From contig NZ_JAPEOZ010000001.1 in NCBI RefSeq assembly GCF_026340655.1, positions 3,100,001 to 3,164,000 of the forward strand: a stretch of 64,000 nucleotides of DNA. The letters run 5' to 3'. The notes under the pieces were generated by a model. It was not told the origin of the DNA. It worked only from the letters and a program-made list of their open reading frames with translations, and ran no database searches. Position 1 is the first letter of the stretch. Each line of letters begins with the position of its first letter. The DNA comes from Streptomyces sp. NBC_01275. GTDB taxonomy: Bacteria > Actinomycetota > Actinomycetes > Streptomycetales > Streptomycetaceae. The translations under genes and the position numbers were made by a program. Below are positions 1 through 7,687 of the stretch, piece after piece.

Positions 1-130
1 TTCAGGGTGTGCAGAAGGACCTGCTCGAGGTCCGTCCCCAGGGCCGGGGGAAGCTGACGAATGGCGTCCTGGAGCAATCGATCCCGGAATACCTCGGCCG
101 CAAATGGGCATCGAAGTCGGTCGGCATCTC
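1..130 (-). CDS. possible partial coding frame at window edge
   Basis: Read on the minus strand, one frame gives a peptide with a coding-like look (AAEVFRDRLLQDAIRQLPP, then ALGTDLEQVLLHTL) that runs off the window start. It would lie just downstream of the TauE/SafE gene. No clear start codon exists in this frame; a GTG at 171 opens a different frame (VLTSGQGPLDPVTHEMPTDF), so a frameshifted or degraded gene is possible. I do not recognise the family. Confidence 0.25.
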
Positions 131-171
131 GTGCGTGACCGGGTCGAGTGGCCCCTGCCCGGACGTGAGCA

Positions 172-954
172 CTACGCCAGCCACTGCTCGTACGCCAGGT
201 TCCCCACCAGCGCGAACACCACCGTCAGCAGGACGACGCGGACGAAACCGCTTCCCTGCTTGAGCGCCGTGTGCGCGCCGAGCGTGCCGCCCGCGAGGTT
301 GAAGACGGCCATCAGGGCCGCCAGCTGCCACAGCACCGTGCCCTGCCAGGCGAAGGTGGCCAGCGCGCCGGCGTTGGTGCAGCAGTTGACGATCTTGGCG
401 GTGGCCGAGGCGGTGACCAGGTCGAGGTGGAGGAGGGCGGTGAGGGCGAGGACCAGGAAGGTCCCGGTGCCGGGGCCGACGAGACCGTCGTAGAAACCGA
501 TTCCGAGGCCCGCGAGGCCGATCGCCGCGAGGACCTGGCGGCGGGTGGCCGGGCCGGTGGCGGGGGCGGCGCCGAAGGCGGGGCGCAGGATCACGAAGGC
601 GGCCACGCCCAGCAGCACCACCATGATCACCGGCTTGAGCACCTCGGTGCTCATCCCCGCGGCGAAGAAGGCCCCGCCCGACGACCCGGCCAGCGCCGCC
701 AGCCCGATCCGCACCGCGAGCCGAACGTCCACGGGCGCCCGGCGCGCATAGGTCACCGCCGCGCCCGAGGTGCCGACGATCGCGACCGCCTTGTTGGTGC
801 CGAGCACGGTGGCGACCGGGGTCCCGGCGGGCAGCCCGAGCAGCAGCACCGGCAGCAGCAGCAGGCCGCCGCCGCCCACCACCGCGTCGATCCAGCCGGC
901 CGCGAGGGCGGCGACGCAGAGGACGGCGACCGTGGTCAGGGGTATGTCGGGCAT
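172..954 (-). CDS. TauE/SafE family permease (sulfite/anion exporter-like)
   Basis: Integral membrane protein of about 260 residues, expected to move small anions or organic sulfonates across the cell membrane. It shows the family's repeated pattern of hydrophobic helices and the glycine-rich AAGWIDAVVGGGGLLLLP and NKAVAIVGTSGA segments at the two halves of the N-terminal repeat. I chose the ATG giving MPDIPLTTV because upstream codons (MRGSCTHRGRRVAV) are not membrane-like. It is divergent from nirBD, so a role in nitrogen or sulfur anion handling is possible but only inferred. The substrate cannot be read from the sequence. Confidence 0.88.
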   Translation of the reverse strand: MPDIPLTTVAVLCVAALAAGWIDAVVGGGGLLLLPVLLLGLPAGTPVATVLGTNKAVAIVGTSGAAVTYARRAPVDVRLAVRIGLAALAGSSGGAFFAAGMSTEVLKPVIMVVLLGVAAFVILRPAFGAAPATGPATRRQVLAAIGLAGLGIGFYDGLVGPGTGTFLVLALTALLHLDLVTASATAKIVNCCTNAGALATFAWQGTVLWQLAALMAVFNLAGGTLGAHTALKQGSGFVRVVLLTVVFALVGNLAYEQWLA

Positions 955-1068
955 GACCGCGACCCTACGGCCCCGGTGTGTGCACGAGCCACGCACCTGA
1001 GGATCTTCTGAGGTGGGAACCCGTTCGGCGAACCCTCACACCCGCCCCCCGCCCTCGCTGAGGGCAGC

Positions 1069-1106
1069 GTTCCTCGCGGGAAACAGTCGTGATGCGGTCG
1101 GGTAAC
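1069..1106 (+). promoter_or_regulatory. candidate GlnR box upstream of nirB
   Basis: GTTCC (1069-1073), six bases, then GAAAC (1080-1084) nearly matches the GlnR half-box GTnAC-n6-GAAAC. A further GTAAC lies at 1102-1106, in phase with the 11-bp spacing. GlnR activation of nirBD is established in S. coelicolor. The match here is imperfect and judged by eye. Confidence 0.4.
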
Positions 1107-1120
1107 ACCGGCGTCGCACG

Positions 1121-1158
1121 CTCCTGGACATGACCTCGCACTCCTGGACATGACCTCG
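1121..1158 (+). repeat. 20-bp tandem direct repeat in the nirB leader
   Basis: CTCCTGGACATGACCTCG occurs twice, at 1121-1138 and 1141-1158, separated by two bases and ending about 55 bases before the nirB start. It could be a regulator site or a simple duplication. Confidence 0.85.
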
Positions 1159-1214
1159 AGTCCGCCCCCGCTGCTCCACCCGCTCCACCTGCTCCCCAAC
1201 GATGGAGGCTCCTG

Positions 1215-3830
1215 ATGTCCACGACCGCACTTGTTGGGGACCGCCCCCGCCCCACAATCGTGCTCGTCGGCCACGGCATGGTCGGCCAGCGCTTCCTCGA
1301 AGCGCTCGCCGAGCGCGGCCTGACCGCCGCGCACCGCGTGGTCGTGCTGTGCGAGGAGCCGCGTCCCGCGTACGACCGCGTGCAGCTCACCTCGTACTTC
1401 TCGGGCCGGACGCCCGAGGACCTGTCGATGACCGACATGGCGTTCATCGCCGAGCACGGCATCGAACTGCACGTCGGCGACCCGGCGGTGACGATCGACC
1501 GGTCCGCGCGGCGGGTGACCGCCCGCTCCGGGCTGAGCGTCGACTACGACGTCCTCGTCCTGGCCACCGGCTCCTACCCGTTCGTGCCGCCCGTCCCGAA
1601 CAAGGACGCGGCCGGCTGCTTCGTCTACCGCACGATCGAGGACCTCCTCGCGATCGAGGAGTACGCCAGGACGAGGACGACGGGTGCGGTGGTCGGCGGC
1701 GGTCTGCTCGGCCTCGAGGCGGCCGGTGCGCTGAAGGGTCTCGGACTCACCTCCCACATCGTGGAGTTCGCGCCCCGCCTGATGCCCGTCCAGGTCGACG
1801 AGGGCGGTGGCGCCGCGCTGCTGCGCACCATCGAGGACATGGGCCTGTCCGTCCACACGGGCGTGGGCACGCAGGAGATCGTGGTCGACGAGTCCGGCGC
1901 GGTCACCGGGATGAAGCTCTCCGACGGCTCCGAACTCGCCACCGACCTGGTGGTGTTCAGCGCCGGCGTCCGCCCCCGCGACCAGCTGGCCCGCGAGAGC
2001 GGACTGACGGTCGGCGAGCGCGGCGGCATCGCCGTCGACGAGCAGTGCCGCAGCGTCGCCGACCCGCATGTGTTCGCGATCGGCGAGTGCGCGCTGGCCG
2101 CCGACGGCCGGGTGTACGGCCTGGTGGCCCCCGGCTACGAGCAGGCCGAGACGGTCGCCGCGACCATCGCGCAGGACGAGTCGGCGTTCACCGGCGCGGA
2201 CCTGTCCACCAAGCTGAAGCTTCTCGGCGTGGACGTGGCGTCCTTCGGCGACGCGCACGGCGCCGCCGAGGACTGCCTGGACGTCGTCTACTCCGACGCC
2301 CGCTCGGGCCTGTACAAGAAGCTGGTCATCGGCCGCGACGGCACCCTGCTGGGCGGCATCCTGGTCGGCGACGCGGACGCGTACGGCACCCTGCGCGCGT
2401 TCACCGGGTCCGTGCCGCCCGTCGCCCCCGAGTCGCTGGTCCTGCCGGCCGGTTCCGGAGAGGCCGTCCAGCTCGGCCCGTCCGCGCTGCCGGACGAGGC
2501 GATCATCTGCTCCTGCCACAACGTGTCGAAGGGCACGATCCGCGGCGCGGTGACCGAGCACTCCTGCACCACCGTGCCCGAGGTGAAGAAGTGCACCAAG
2601 GCCGGTACCGGCTGCGGCAGTTGCGTCAAGGTCCTCGGCCAGCTCGTCACCGCCGAGCTGGAGGCGAGCGGCGTCGAGGTCGACAAGGGCCTGTGCGGCT
2701 GCTTCTCCCAGACCCGCGAGGAGCTCTACGAGATCGTCCTCGCCCTGCGCATCAACACCTACCAGGACCTCCTCGACCGCTACGGTCGCGAGGGCGCCCG
2801 GGGCGGCGACGGCTGCGAGACCTGCAAGCCGGCGGTCGGCTCGATCATCGCCTCCCTCGCCCCGACGATCGGCGCGAGCGGCTACGTCCTGGACGGCGAG
2901 CAGGCGGCCCTCCAGGACAGCAACGACCACTTCCTCGCCAACCTCCAGAAGAACGGCTCGTACTCGGTCGTCCCGCGCATCCCCGGCGGTGAGATCACCC
3001 CCGAGGGGCTCATCGTGATCGGCGAGATCGCCCGCGACTTCGGCCTCTACACGAAGATCACCGGAGGTCAGCGGATCGACATGTTCGGCGCACGCGTCGA
3101 GCAGCTCCCGCTGATCTGGGCGCGGTTGGTGGACGCCGGCTTCGAGTCCGGCCACGCCTACGGCAAGTCCCTGCGCACCGTGAAGTCCTGCGTCGGCCAG
3201 ACCTGGTGCCGCTACGGCGTCCAGGACTCCGTCCGCATGGCGATCGACCTGGAGCTGCGCTACCGGGGGCTCAGGTCGCCCCACAAGCTCAAGTCGGCGG
3301 TCTCCGGCTGCGCCCGCGAGTGCGCCGAGGCCCAGTCCAAGGACTTCGGCATCATCGCCACCTCCAACGGCTGGAACCTCTACGTCGGCGGCAACGGCGG
3401 CGCGACCCCGCGCCACGCGGACCTGCTCGCGCAGGACCTCACCGACGCCGAACTGGTCCGCCTCATCGACCGGTTCCTGATGTTCTACATCCGCACCGCC
3501 GACCGCCTGGAGCGCACCTCGACCTGGCTGGAGCGGATCCCCGGCGGCCTGGACCACGTACGGGACGTGGTCGTGGAGGACTCCCTCGGCATCTGCGAGG
3601 AGCTGGAGTCCCTGATGACGGACCACGTGTCCCACTACCGCGACGAGTGGGCGACCACCATCAACGACCCCGAGAAGCTCGCCCGGTTCGTGTCGTTCGT
3701 CAACGCGCCGGACACCCCCGACCCGGTCGTCGGCTTCGTCCCCGAGCGCGACCAGATCAAGCCCGACCTGCCGCTGCTGACCATCGGCACGCGTCCCATG
3801 GAAGCTCTGGAAGGGAGCGCCCAGCGATGA
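1215..3830 (+). CDS. nirB: assimilatory nitrite reductase [NAD(P)H] large subunit
   Basis: Reduces nitrite to ammonium in the cytoplasm with six electrons from NAD(P)H through FAD, Fe-S and siroheme. The 871-residue chain has an FAD/NAD-binding oxidoreductase half (VLVGHGMVGQRF near residue 16), two BFD-type cysteine clusters (CSCHN plus CTKAGTGCGSC near 432-470, then CGCF and CETC), and the siroheme reductase half. The siroheme/4Fe-4S ligands C-x5-C and C-x3-C (CVGQTWC, CAREC) lie near residues 659-665 and 699-703. A GGAGG ribosome site precedes the ATG. Its stop overlaps the nirD start (ATGA), so the subunits are probably made in step. A possible GlnR box lies upstream. Confidence 0.97.
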   Translation: MSTTALVGDRPRPTIVLVGHGMVGQRFLEALAERGLTAAHRVVVLCEEPRPAYDRVQLTSYFSGRTPEDLSMTDMAFIAEHGIELHVGDPAVTIDRSARRVTARSGLSVDYDVLVLATGSYPFVPPVPNKDAAGCFVYRTIEDLLAIEEYARTRTTGAVVGGGLLGLEAAGALKGLGLTSHIVEFAPRLMPVQVDEGGGAALLRTIEDMGLSVHTGVGTQEIVVDESGAVTGMKLSDGSELATDLVVFSAGVRPRDQLARESGLTVGERGGIAVDEQCRSVADPHVFAIGECALAADGRVYGLVAPGYEQAETVAATIAQDESAFTGADLSTKLKLLGVDVASFGDAHGAAEDCLDVVYSDARSGLYKKLVIGRDGTLLGGILVGDADAYGTLRAFTGSVPPVAPESLVLPAGSGEAVQLGPSALPDEAIICSCHNVSKGTIRGAVTEHSCTTVPEVKKCTKAGTGCGSCVKVLGQLVTAELEASGVEVDKGLCGCFSQTREELYEIVLALRINTYQDLLDRYGREGARGGDGCETCKPAVGSIIASLAPTIGASGYVLDGEQAALQDSNDHFLANLQKNGSYSVVPRIPGGEITPEGLIVIGEIARDFGLYTKITGGQRIDMFGARVEQLPLIWARLVDAGFESGHAYGKSLRTVKSCVGQTWCRYGVQDSVRMAIDLELRYRGLRSPHKLKSAVSGCARECAEAQSKDFGIIATSNGWNLYVGGNGGATPRHADLLAQDLTDAELVRLIDRFLMFYIRTADRLERTSTWLERIPGGLDHVRDVVVEDSLGICEELESLMTDHVSHYRDEWATTINDPEKLARFVSFVNAPDTPDPVVGFVPERDQIKPDLPLLTIGTRPMEALEGSAQR

Positions 3831-4180
3831 CCCTGGCACCCGAGACCACCGATCTCAAAGTCCAACTCCAGCTCGACGAGGGATGGTTCACGGTCTGCGA
3901 CCTGAGCCTGCTCCTCCCCGGCCGGGGCGTGGCCGCGCTCCTGCCGGACGGCCGCCAGGTCGCCCTCTTCCGCGACCGCGGGGGCGAGCTGTACGCCGTC
4001 GACAACCGCGATCCCTTCGGCGGCGCGGCGGTCCTCTCCCGCGGCCTGACCGGCACCCACCAGGGCCGCCCGTTCGTCGCCTCGCCCCTGCTCAAGCAGC
4101 GCTTCGACCTGCTGGACGGGCGGTGCCTGGACGACGAGACGGTGCGCATCGCGACGTACGAGGTGCGGACGGCGGTGTGA
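3827..4180 (+). CDS. nirD: nitrite reductase small subunit
   Basis: Small subunit (117 residues) of the NADH-dependent nitrite reductase; it has the Rieske fold and supports NirB. The start ATG overlaps the nirB stop by four bases. As in other NirD proteins, the two Cys-His pairs of true Rieske proteins are missing: the first cluster position reads AVDNRDPFGGA and the second SPLLKQRFDLLDGRCLDD. It should therefore not bind a 2Fe-2S cluster. It is the last gene of the nirBD unit and faces the histidine kinase gene across 74 bases. Confidence 0.95.
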   Translation: MTLAPETTDLKVQLQLDEGWFTVCDLSLLLPGRGVAALLPDGRQVALFRDRGGELYAVDNRDPFGGAAVLSRGLTGTHQGRPFVASPLLKQRFDLLDGRCLDDETVRIATYEVRTAV

Positions 4181-4254
4181 CGGCTCGGCACCTCCGAAGA
4201 GGCGTTGCGTTCCCGCTGACTTCCGCCGATTCCGGCCTGGCATAGCGCGGTTCG

Positions 4255-5745
4255 TCAGACACCGCCCGGCGCCGTGGTCTGCAACGGCCGTTCCGCCGGT
4301 CGCTGGACGGGGACGCCGGCACCGGGTCGGGCCGGCACCGCCGGGAGCCGGACCACCGCGTCGAGGCCGCCGCGCGGCGCCCGCCGCAGAATCGCCTCGC
4401 CGCCGCTCGCATGGGCGAGGCGCTGCACCAGGGCGAGCCCCAACCCCGTACCCCCCTTGGGGGCGTTCGGCGCACGCCAGAAGCGGTCGAAGGCACGGCG
4501 GCGCTGCTCCTCGGTCATGCCGGGACCCTCGTCCATGACGTGCAGCTCGACCCAGCCGGGACCGGTCGGGCGGTGCGGGAAGCGGCGCTCGTGGGGCGTG
4601 TGGCGGCGCGGGTCGACGGAGACCGTGGAGCCGGGCGGCGCGACGCGCAGGGCGTTGGAGAGCAGGTTGTCGATGATCTGCTCCACCGCCCCCGGCAGCG
4701 CCAGCACTTCGCCCGTGTAGTCCCCGGCCAGCGCGAGCCAGACGCCGTGCTGCTCGTACAACGGCGTCCAGGCGCGGTGGCGTTCCGCGCACACCCGGCT
4801 CAGGTCGATCCGTTCCGGCCGGGCGGCGCTCTCGTCGAGCCGGGCCATCGCGAGCAGCCCCTCGACCATCCGGGCCAGCCGGTCGGTCTCGGTCAGCGCG
4901 GCGGTCAGCGAGCCCCTCGCGTGCAGGGCGATGTCGTTCTCCAGGTTCTCCAGCCGTAGCCGCAGCGCCGCGAGGGGGGTCTTCAGCTGGTGCGAGGCCT
5001 CGCCGGCGAAGGCGCGTTGGGAGGACAGCAGGTGTTCCAGGCGGGCGGCGGTGCGGTTGAAGGCGGCGGCGAGGCTGCGCACCTCCGGCGGCCCCTCGGT
5101 GATCGCCACCGGGGTGACGGAGCCGCCGACGGCCAACTCGTGTGTAGCGTGCTCCAGTTCGCGGATCGGACGGCCGGCCCAGCGGGCGATGGCGAACCCC
5201 ACGACGGCGACCGCGGCGAGCGCCGCGAAGCCGCCCAGGGCCAGCAACAGCCAGACGTGGTGCACCCGTTCGTGCACCATCCGGGTCGGCACGGTGATGC
5301 GTACGGCGCCCTGTTCCTCGACGCCGTGCCGGACCGGGACGGCCACCGCGAGGTACTGCACCCCGCCGATGGTGGAGGTGCGCACGTCCGCCGTGGCGGT
5401 GCCGCGCAGTGCGGCGGCGATGCCCGCACTGGAGGCGAGGCCGCGTCCCTCGCTCTCGGACAGCGGGTGCGAGGTGGCGAGCAGGACGCCCGAGCCGTCC
5501 ACGATCAGCACCTTGCCGCCGATGCGCTCGGCGCAGTGAGCGGCCCGCTCGGGCAGATCCTGCGCCGCCCGGCCCGCCGAGATCGACAGCGAGGCGAACG
5601 CCGACACCGACTCCGCCTCGTCCTTCGCCGCGTTGGTCACCCGCTCCCGCTCGCCGCGCGAGTAGACGTAGCCCAGCGGGATCTCCAGGCAGACCAGCAC
5701 GAGCGCGGCGAGCGTGAGGTAACTGAGCAGCAGGCGGCGGGTCAT
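4255..5745 (-). CDS. two-component sensor histidine kinase
   Basis: Membrane sensor kinase of 496 residues that should phosphorylate the response regulator encoded just before it. A first membrane helix covers about 5-27, an extracytoplasmic sensor region about 30-160, and a second helix about 163-187, followed by HAMP. The phospho-accepting His is about 252 in EASHQLKTPLAAL. The N box (QIIDNLLSNAL), G1 (DEGPGMTEEQ) and G2 (GGTGLGLALV) make up the ATPase domain. The start ATG overlaps the regulator's stop (ATGA). The signal is unknown; the location next to nirBD does not prove a link to nitrite. Confidence 0.95.
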   Translation of the reverse strand: MTRRLLLSYLTLAALVLVCLEIPLGYVYSRGERERVTNAAKDEAESVSAFASLSISAGRAAQDLPERAAHCAERIGGKVLIVDGSGVLLATSHPLSESEGRGLASSAGIAAALRGTATADVRTSTIGGVQYLAVAVPVRHGVEEQGAVRITVPTRMVHERVHHVWLLLALGGFAALAAVAVVGFAIARWAGRPIRELEHATHELAVGGSVTPVAITEGPPEVRSLAAAFNRTAARLEHLLSSQRAFAGEASHQLKTPLAALRLRLENLENDIALHARGSLTAALTETDRLARMVEGLLAMARLDESAARPERIDLSRVCAERHRAWTPLYEQHGVWLALAGDYTGEVLALPGAVEQIIDNLLSNALRVAPPGSTVSVDPRRHTPHERRFPHRPTGPGWVELHVMDEGPGMTEEQRRRAFDRFWRAPNAPKGGTGLGLALVQRLAHASGGEAILRRAPRGGLDAVVRLPAVPARPGAGVPVQRPAERPLQTTAPGGV

Positions 5746-6776
5746 CGGTAGGCCGCCGAGTGGTGGGGGCGATGGGGGGCGGGGTGCGGGTTCGTGGGGT
5801 TCGCGTACGTGGGGTTCGCGTTCGTCGGGTACTGGTTCCAGGAGTACTGGTCGCCCGGGTGCGGGCGGGCGGGCGGAGGTTCGTAGGCCGACGGCTCGTA
5901 GGACGGCTGCGGGACCGGTGGCTCGTATGCCGGCTGCCGGCTCGGCGGCTCGTACGCGGACTGCCGGCTCGGCGGCTCGTACGTCGGCGGGGTGGCCGGC
6001 GGCTGTGCGTGCACCGCCAGCCGGAAGCCCACTCCGCGCAGCGTCTGGATCCACGCCGGGTTGCCCAACTTCCGGCGCAGCGTGGCGACATGCACGTCCA
6101 GCGTCTTCGTCGGCCCCTCGTAGTGCGGGTCCCACACCCGGTCGAGGATCTGCTGCCGGGAGTAGACGGCGCCGGGATCCTCGGTGAGCAGCGCCAGCAG
6201 CTCGAACTCCTTGGGCGTCAGCGTGACCGCCGCCTCCCCCACCCACACCTGCCGGGTCCGCCGGTCGACGACGAGCGGCCCGACGGCGCCCTGGGTCGCC
6301 ACCGGAGGCGCGGACATGAAAGGAGACGTGGGAGGGGACATGGGCGAGGGCGAGGGCGAGGGCATGGCCGTAGGTGCGAAAGTCGGCTCCGTTCCGGCGA
6401 ACTCCCGCTCCACGAGCCCTCGTTGGGTACGCCGGGTCACCGCACGCACCCGTGCAACCAGCTCACGCATGCTGAACGGCTTCGCCAGGTAGTCGTCGGC
6501 GCCCAGTTCGAGGCCCAGCACCCGGTCGGCCTCCTCGCCCCGTGCGCTGAGGATGATGATGGGCACGTCCGAGGTCTGCCGGATGCCCCGGCAGACGTCG
6601 ATGCCGTCCACGTCGGGCAACCCCAGGTCGAGCAGCACGACATCGCCGTACGGCCCTCTCAACCCCTCGTTGCCGGTGGTGACGTGATGCACCGTCAGTC
6701 CGAAGTGGCCAAGACCCTCGACGAGCGGTTCGGCGATCGTCTGGTCGTCCTCGATGAGCAGGACTCGTACGCCCAT
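5742..6776 (-). CDS. OmpR/PhoB-type response regulator with proline-rich tail
   Basis: DNA-binding response regulator of 344 residues. The receiver domain (1-120) has acidic pocket D10-D11, phospho-acceptor D50, S77 and K99. A winged-helix domain (about 176-265; VTLTPKEFELLALL, RRKLGNPAWIQTLRGVGFRL) should bind promoters. Two features are unusual: a 50-residue Pro/Ser/Met linker (MPSPSPSPMSPPTSP) and an 80-residue Tyr/Pro/Asn tail with repeats of the form YEPPSRQSA. Both exceed the usual 220-240 residue length. It forms one transcription unit with the kinase gene. Confidence 0.95.
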   Translation of the reverse strand: MGVRVLLIEDDQTIAEPLVEGLGHFGLTVHHVTTGNEGLRGPYGDVVLLDLGLPDVDGIDVCRGIRQTSDVPIIILSARGEEADRVLGLELGADDYLAKPFSMRELVARVRAVTRRTQRGLVEREFAGTEPTFAPTAMPSPSPSPMSPPTSPFMSAPPVATQGAVGPLVVDRRTRQVWVGEAAVTLTPKEFELLALLTEDPGAVYSRQQILDRVWDPHYEGPTKTLDVHVATLRRKLGNPAWIQTLRGVGFRLAVHAQPPATPPTYEPPSRQSAYEPPSRQPAYEPPVPQPSYEPSAYEPPPARPHPGDQYSWNQYPTNANPTYANPTNPHPAPHRPHHSAAYR

Positions 6777-7081
6777 GCGTTCCCGTCTCTCCCATGAACC
6801 GAATTCGCTTGTTCCGTTGTTCCGTGGATCCGTCACGCTACAAGAACGGTCAATAGAACGTAAACATCGATCCGGACAATGTGAGCAGCGGCTCAGCCCG
6901 GAATCGTCTCCCGGAGCAGCCGCGGACGAAAACTGTCCCATTTTTGTCGGCGGTTTAGCGTTCCTCTAACCTTCGCCTGGCAAACGCTCCTCTACGGTGA
7001 TGAGGAACTGGTCGGCCCCCCACGACGACCAGCTCTGACCAGCTCTTACTGACTCTTGCTGGCTTTGACCTGGGAGGAAAC
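6777..7081 (+). promoter_or_regulatory. divergent promoter region, response regulator / carbonic anhydrase
   Basis: A 305-base gene-free region. For the carbonic anhydrase gene, TTGTCG (6944-6949), 17 bases and TAACCT (6967-6972) fits a vegetative promoter. The part nearer the regulator is AT-rich for this genome (around 6838-6870) and probably holds its promoter. A tandem 10-bp repeat GACCAGCTCT lies at 7027-7046. GGGAGGAAAC just before the GTG at 7082 is a strong ribosome site. Confidence 0.45.
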
Positions 7082-7687
7082 GTGAAGGCACTGCTGGACC
7101 GCGCCCGCTCGTTCAAGCGACGGGTCGAATTTGAAAGCACGGAATATCGGCGGCTGGCCGAAGGCCAATATCCCGAGGCATTGTTCATCACCTGCTCGGA
7201 CTCGCGGGTGATACCCGCCCTGATCACGGGCGCACGGCCCGGTGAGATATTCGAGCTGCGAAACGCGGGCAATATCGTTCCGCCGCACGGCCGGCAGGGC
7301 GCCTCGGGCGAGGCCGCCACCATCGAGTACGCACTGGAGGTGCTCGGCGTTCAGGACATCGTCGTGTGCGGTCACTCCCACTGCGGCGCGATGGGCGCCA
7401 TCAAGTCCGGCGACGACCTGTCCGCCCTGCCCGGCGTGGACGCCTGGCTGCAACTGGCCCGCCCCCGGCTGGCGCCCGTCCTCGACGGCGACGTCCTGGA
7501 CCCGTCGATGCCGGACGTCTCCCAGCTGAACGTCGTCAACCAGCTGACCGCACTGCGGAGTTACCCGGCCGCGCGACAGCGTCTCGACACCGGACGCCTG
7601 CGACTGCACGGCTGGTACTACGAGGTGGACACCGGCCAGGTGCACGAACTCGACAACGACGGTCTGTTCCGGGTGCACGCGGCATGA
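7082..7687 (+). CDS. beta-class carbonic anhydrase
   Basis: Zinc enzyme (201 residues) that interconverts CO2 and bicarbonate. The zinc ligands are visible: C38 with the D40-R42 dyad in ITCSDSR, and H98 and C101 in VVCGHSHCGAM. The length fits small bacterial beta enzymes. Translation starts at GTG behind GGGAGGAAAC. Its stop overlaps the start of the SulP gene (ATGA), a common pairing in which the enzyme supplies or consumes the bicarbonate carried by the transporter. Confidence 0.96.
   Translation: MKALLDRARSFKRRVEFESTEYRRLAEGQYPEALFITCSDSRVIPALITGARPGEIFELRNAGNIVPPHGRQGASGEAATIEYALEVLGVQDIVVCGHSHCGAMGAIKSGDDLSALPGVDAWLQLARPRLAPVLDGDVLDPSMPDVSQLNVVNQLTALRSYPAARQRLDTGRLRLHGWYYEVDTGQVHELDNDGLFRVHAA

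Noticed and set aside
9..263. 84-codon plus-strand frame at the window start
   Set aside because: The later half is antisense to the TauE/SafE gene and has no domain; the minus strand looks more coding-like.
936..3839. 967-codon open frame on the minus strand across nirB
   Set aside because: It is the antisense shadow of nirB; composition is Val/Ala/Gly/Asp-rich without domains, while the plus frame has all nitrite reductase motifs.
3827..4180. NirD as a Rieske iron-sulfur protein
   Set aside because: The Cys-His ligand pairs are absent; NirD-type proteins keep only the fold.
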